Positions 63,579-64,000 of a stretch of DNA of 64,000 nt are shown piece after piece. Source of the stretch: Streptomyces mobaraensis NBRC 13819 = DSM 40847 (GTDB lineage: Bacteria > Actinomycetota > Actinomycetes > Streptomycetales > Streptomycetaceae); the NCBI RefSeq assembly GCF_017916255.1, contig NZ_CP072827.1, positions 5,729,501 through 5,793,500 on the forward strand, read 5' to 3'. The translations under genes and the position numbers were made by a program. The first letter of the stretch is position 1, and each line of letters begins with the position of its first letter. The notes beneath the pieces were generated by a model. The model was not told the DNA's origin. It was given only the letters and a program-made list of their open reading frames with translations, and searched no databases.

Positions 63579-64000
63579 ATGGGCGTGCGCGAGCGGCCGG
63601 GAACGGGAGCCGGAGCGGGAGCGGGGGCGGGTCCCGGGGCGAAGGGCGGGGCGGTCGGGCGGAGGTACGACCCGGACCGGCTGTTCCTGCCCCCCGACGA
63701 CGACCTGGCGCCCAACCGCCCCGGCGAGACCCTCCGCGCCCGCCTCGACGCGTCCCGCGCCGGCCGCGGCACCCTCCTGCTGGCCCGGCTGCTCGGCCGC
63801 CGTCCCGCGGAGGACCGCTGGCGCCGGGCCCTGGCCGCCGAACAGCAGGTCGGCGCGGCCCTGGACGGGCTGACCGCGGGCGGCTGGGAGGTGCTGCACT
63901 CCGTCGTCCTGCCCGGCGACGCCGTCATCCCGCACCTGCTGATCGGCCCCGGCGGCGTCTTCGCCGTCCTCGTCGAACCCACCCGGCGCGCCCCGGCGCG
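63579..64000 (+). CDS. NERD-domain-like protein, N-terminal part (runs off the window)
   Basis: 141 codons are visible and the frame is open at the window end. After a Gly/Ala-rich start (GTGAGAGAGAGPGAKGG) and an acidic linker comes AAEQQVGAALDGLTAGGWEVLHSVVLPG, then IPHLLIGPGGVFAVLVEP. This is the start of a nuclease-related (NERD) domain, whose later catalytic residues would lie beyond 64000. The ATG at 63579 has a G-rich upstream stretch. NERD proteins are often linked to DNA handling; the function here is unknown. Confidence 0.6.
   Translation, partial: MGVRERPGTGAGAGAGAGPGAKGGAVGRRYDPDRLFLPPDDDLAPNRPGETLRARLDASRAGRGTLLLARLLGRRPAEDRWRRALAAEQQVGAALDGLTAGGWEVLHSVVLPGDAVIPHLLIGPGGVFAVLVEPTRRAPA

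Overview
The DNA is high-GC, densely coded and organised like a Streptomyces chromosome. One gene fixes the species with high confidence: the minus-strand gene at 11178-12401 encodes a 407-residue pre-pro-protein that I recognise as the secreted microbial transglutaminase of Streptomyces mobaraensis (mature enzyme from residue 77, active-site Cys at mature position 64). As I recall the S. coelicolor map, the gene order (arginine genes, HTH-MurA fusion, aconitase, ngcEFG, rok7B7, xylFGH, dxs, fatty-acid oxidation pair, RNase D-like gene, hemE, hemY, hemQ) follows its SCO597x-604x region. This is therefore core-chromosome DNA with some accessory insertions. I saw no phage, IS element, CRISPR array, tRNA or rRNA.

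Layout. (1) 1-2323: the end of an arginine deiminase gene and an ornithine carbamoyltransferase gene, separated by a 34-35 bp tandem repeat and two ARG-box-like sites. (2) 2395-10011: a compact CoA-dependent aromatic degradation cluster (enoyl-CoA hydratase, two-domain aryl-CoA monooxygenase/reductase, PaaX-type regulator, aryl-CoA ligase, acyl-CoA dehydrogenase, RidA-type deaminase), best explained as 2-aminobenzoate (or salicylate) catabolism. (3) 10146-16957: DM13 and cupin proteins, transglutaminase, HTH-MurA fusion, DUF1648/GntR pair and small proteins. (4) 17031-19967: aconitase with two candidate operators and a terminator. (5) 19985-30314: an XRE/DUF397 pair, five tandem secreted FG-GAP/VCBS-like proteins, and a GH92 mannosidase. 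(6) 30475-39191: a chitin-sugar transporter (ngcEFG), a ROK regulator and a xylose-type ABC transporter. (7) 39537-46686: dxs, an amino-acid permease, a membrane glycosyltransferase, a NYN-like protein and a beta-propeller-like protein. (8) 46971-53591: fatty-acid beta-oxidation pair, RNase D-like protein, an orphan response regulator and a DUF3000 protein. (9) 53683-60811: haem genes hemE, hemY and hemQ, interrupted by a protocatechuate cluster (pcaF-pobA-pcaH-pcaG) on the opposite strand. (10) 60885-64000: a secreted tripeptidyl-aminopeptidase-type hydrolase, a TIGR04222 membrane protein and the start of a NERD-like gene.

Themes. Rare TTA leucine codons, which in Streptomyces need the bldA tRNA, occur in four genes I could identify by reading: the transglutaminase, the aryl-CoA ligase, the acyl-CoA dehydrogenase and pcaH. 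Three of the four are aromatic-degradation enzymes, which suggests developmental gating of these pathways. A roughly 200-230 bp palindromic element occurs in three full copies (39195, 46703, 50461) and one half copy (5590), always between genes. Carbon-supply genes (ngc, rok7B7, xyl) carry candidate operators, including a DasR-like box lying on the ngcE promoter.
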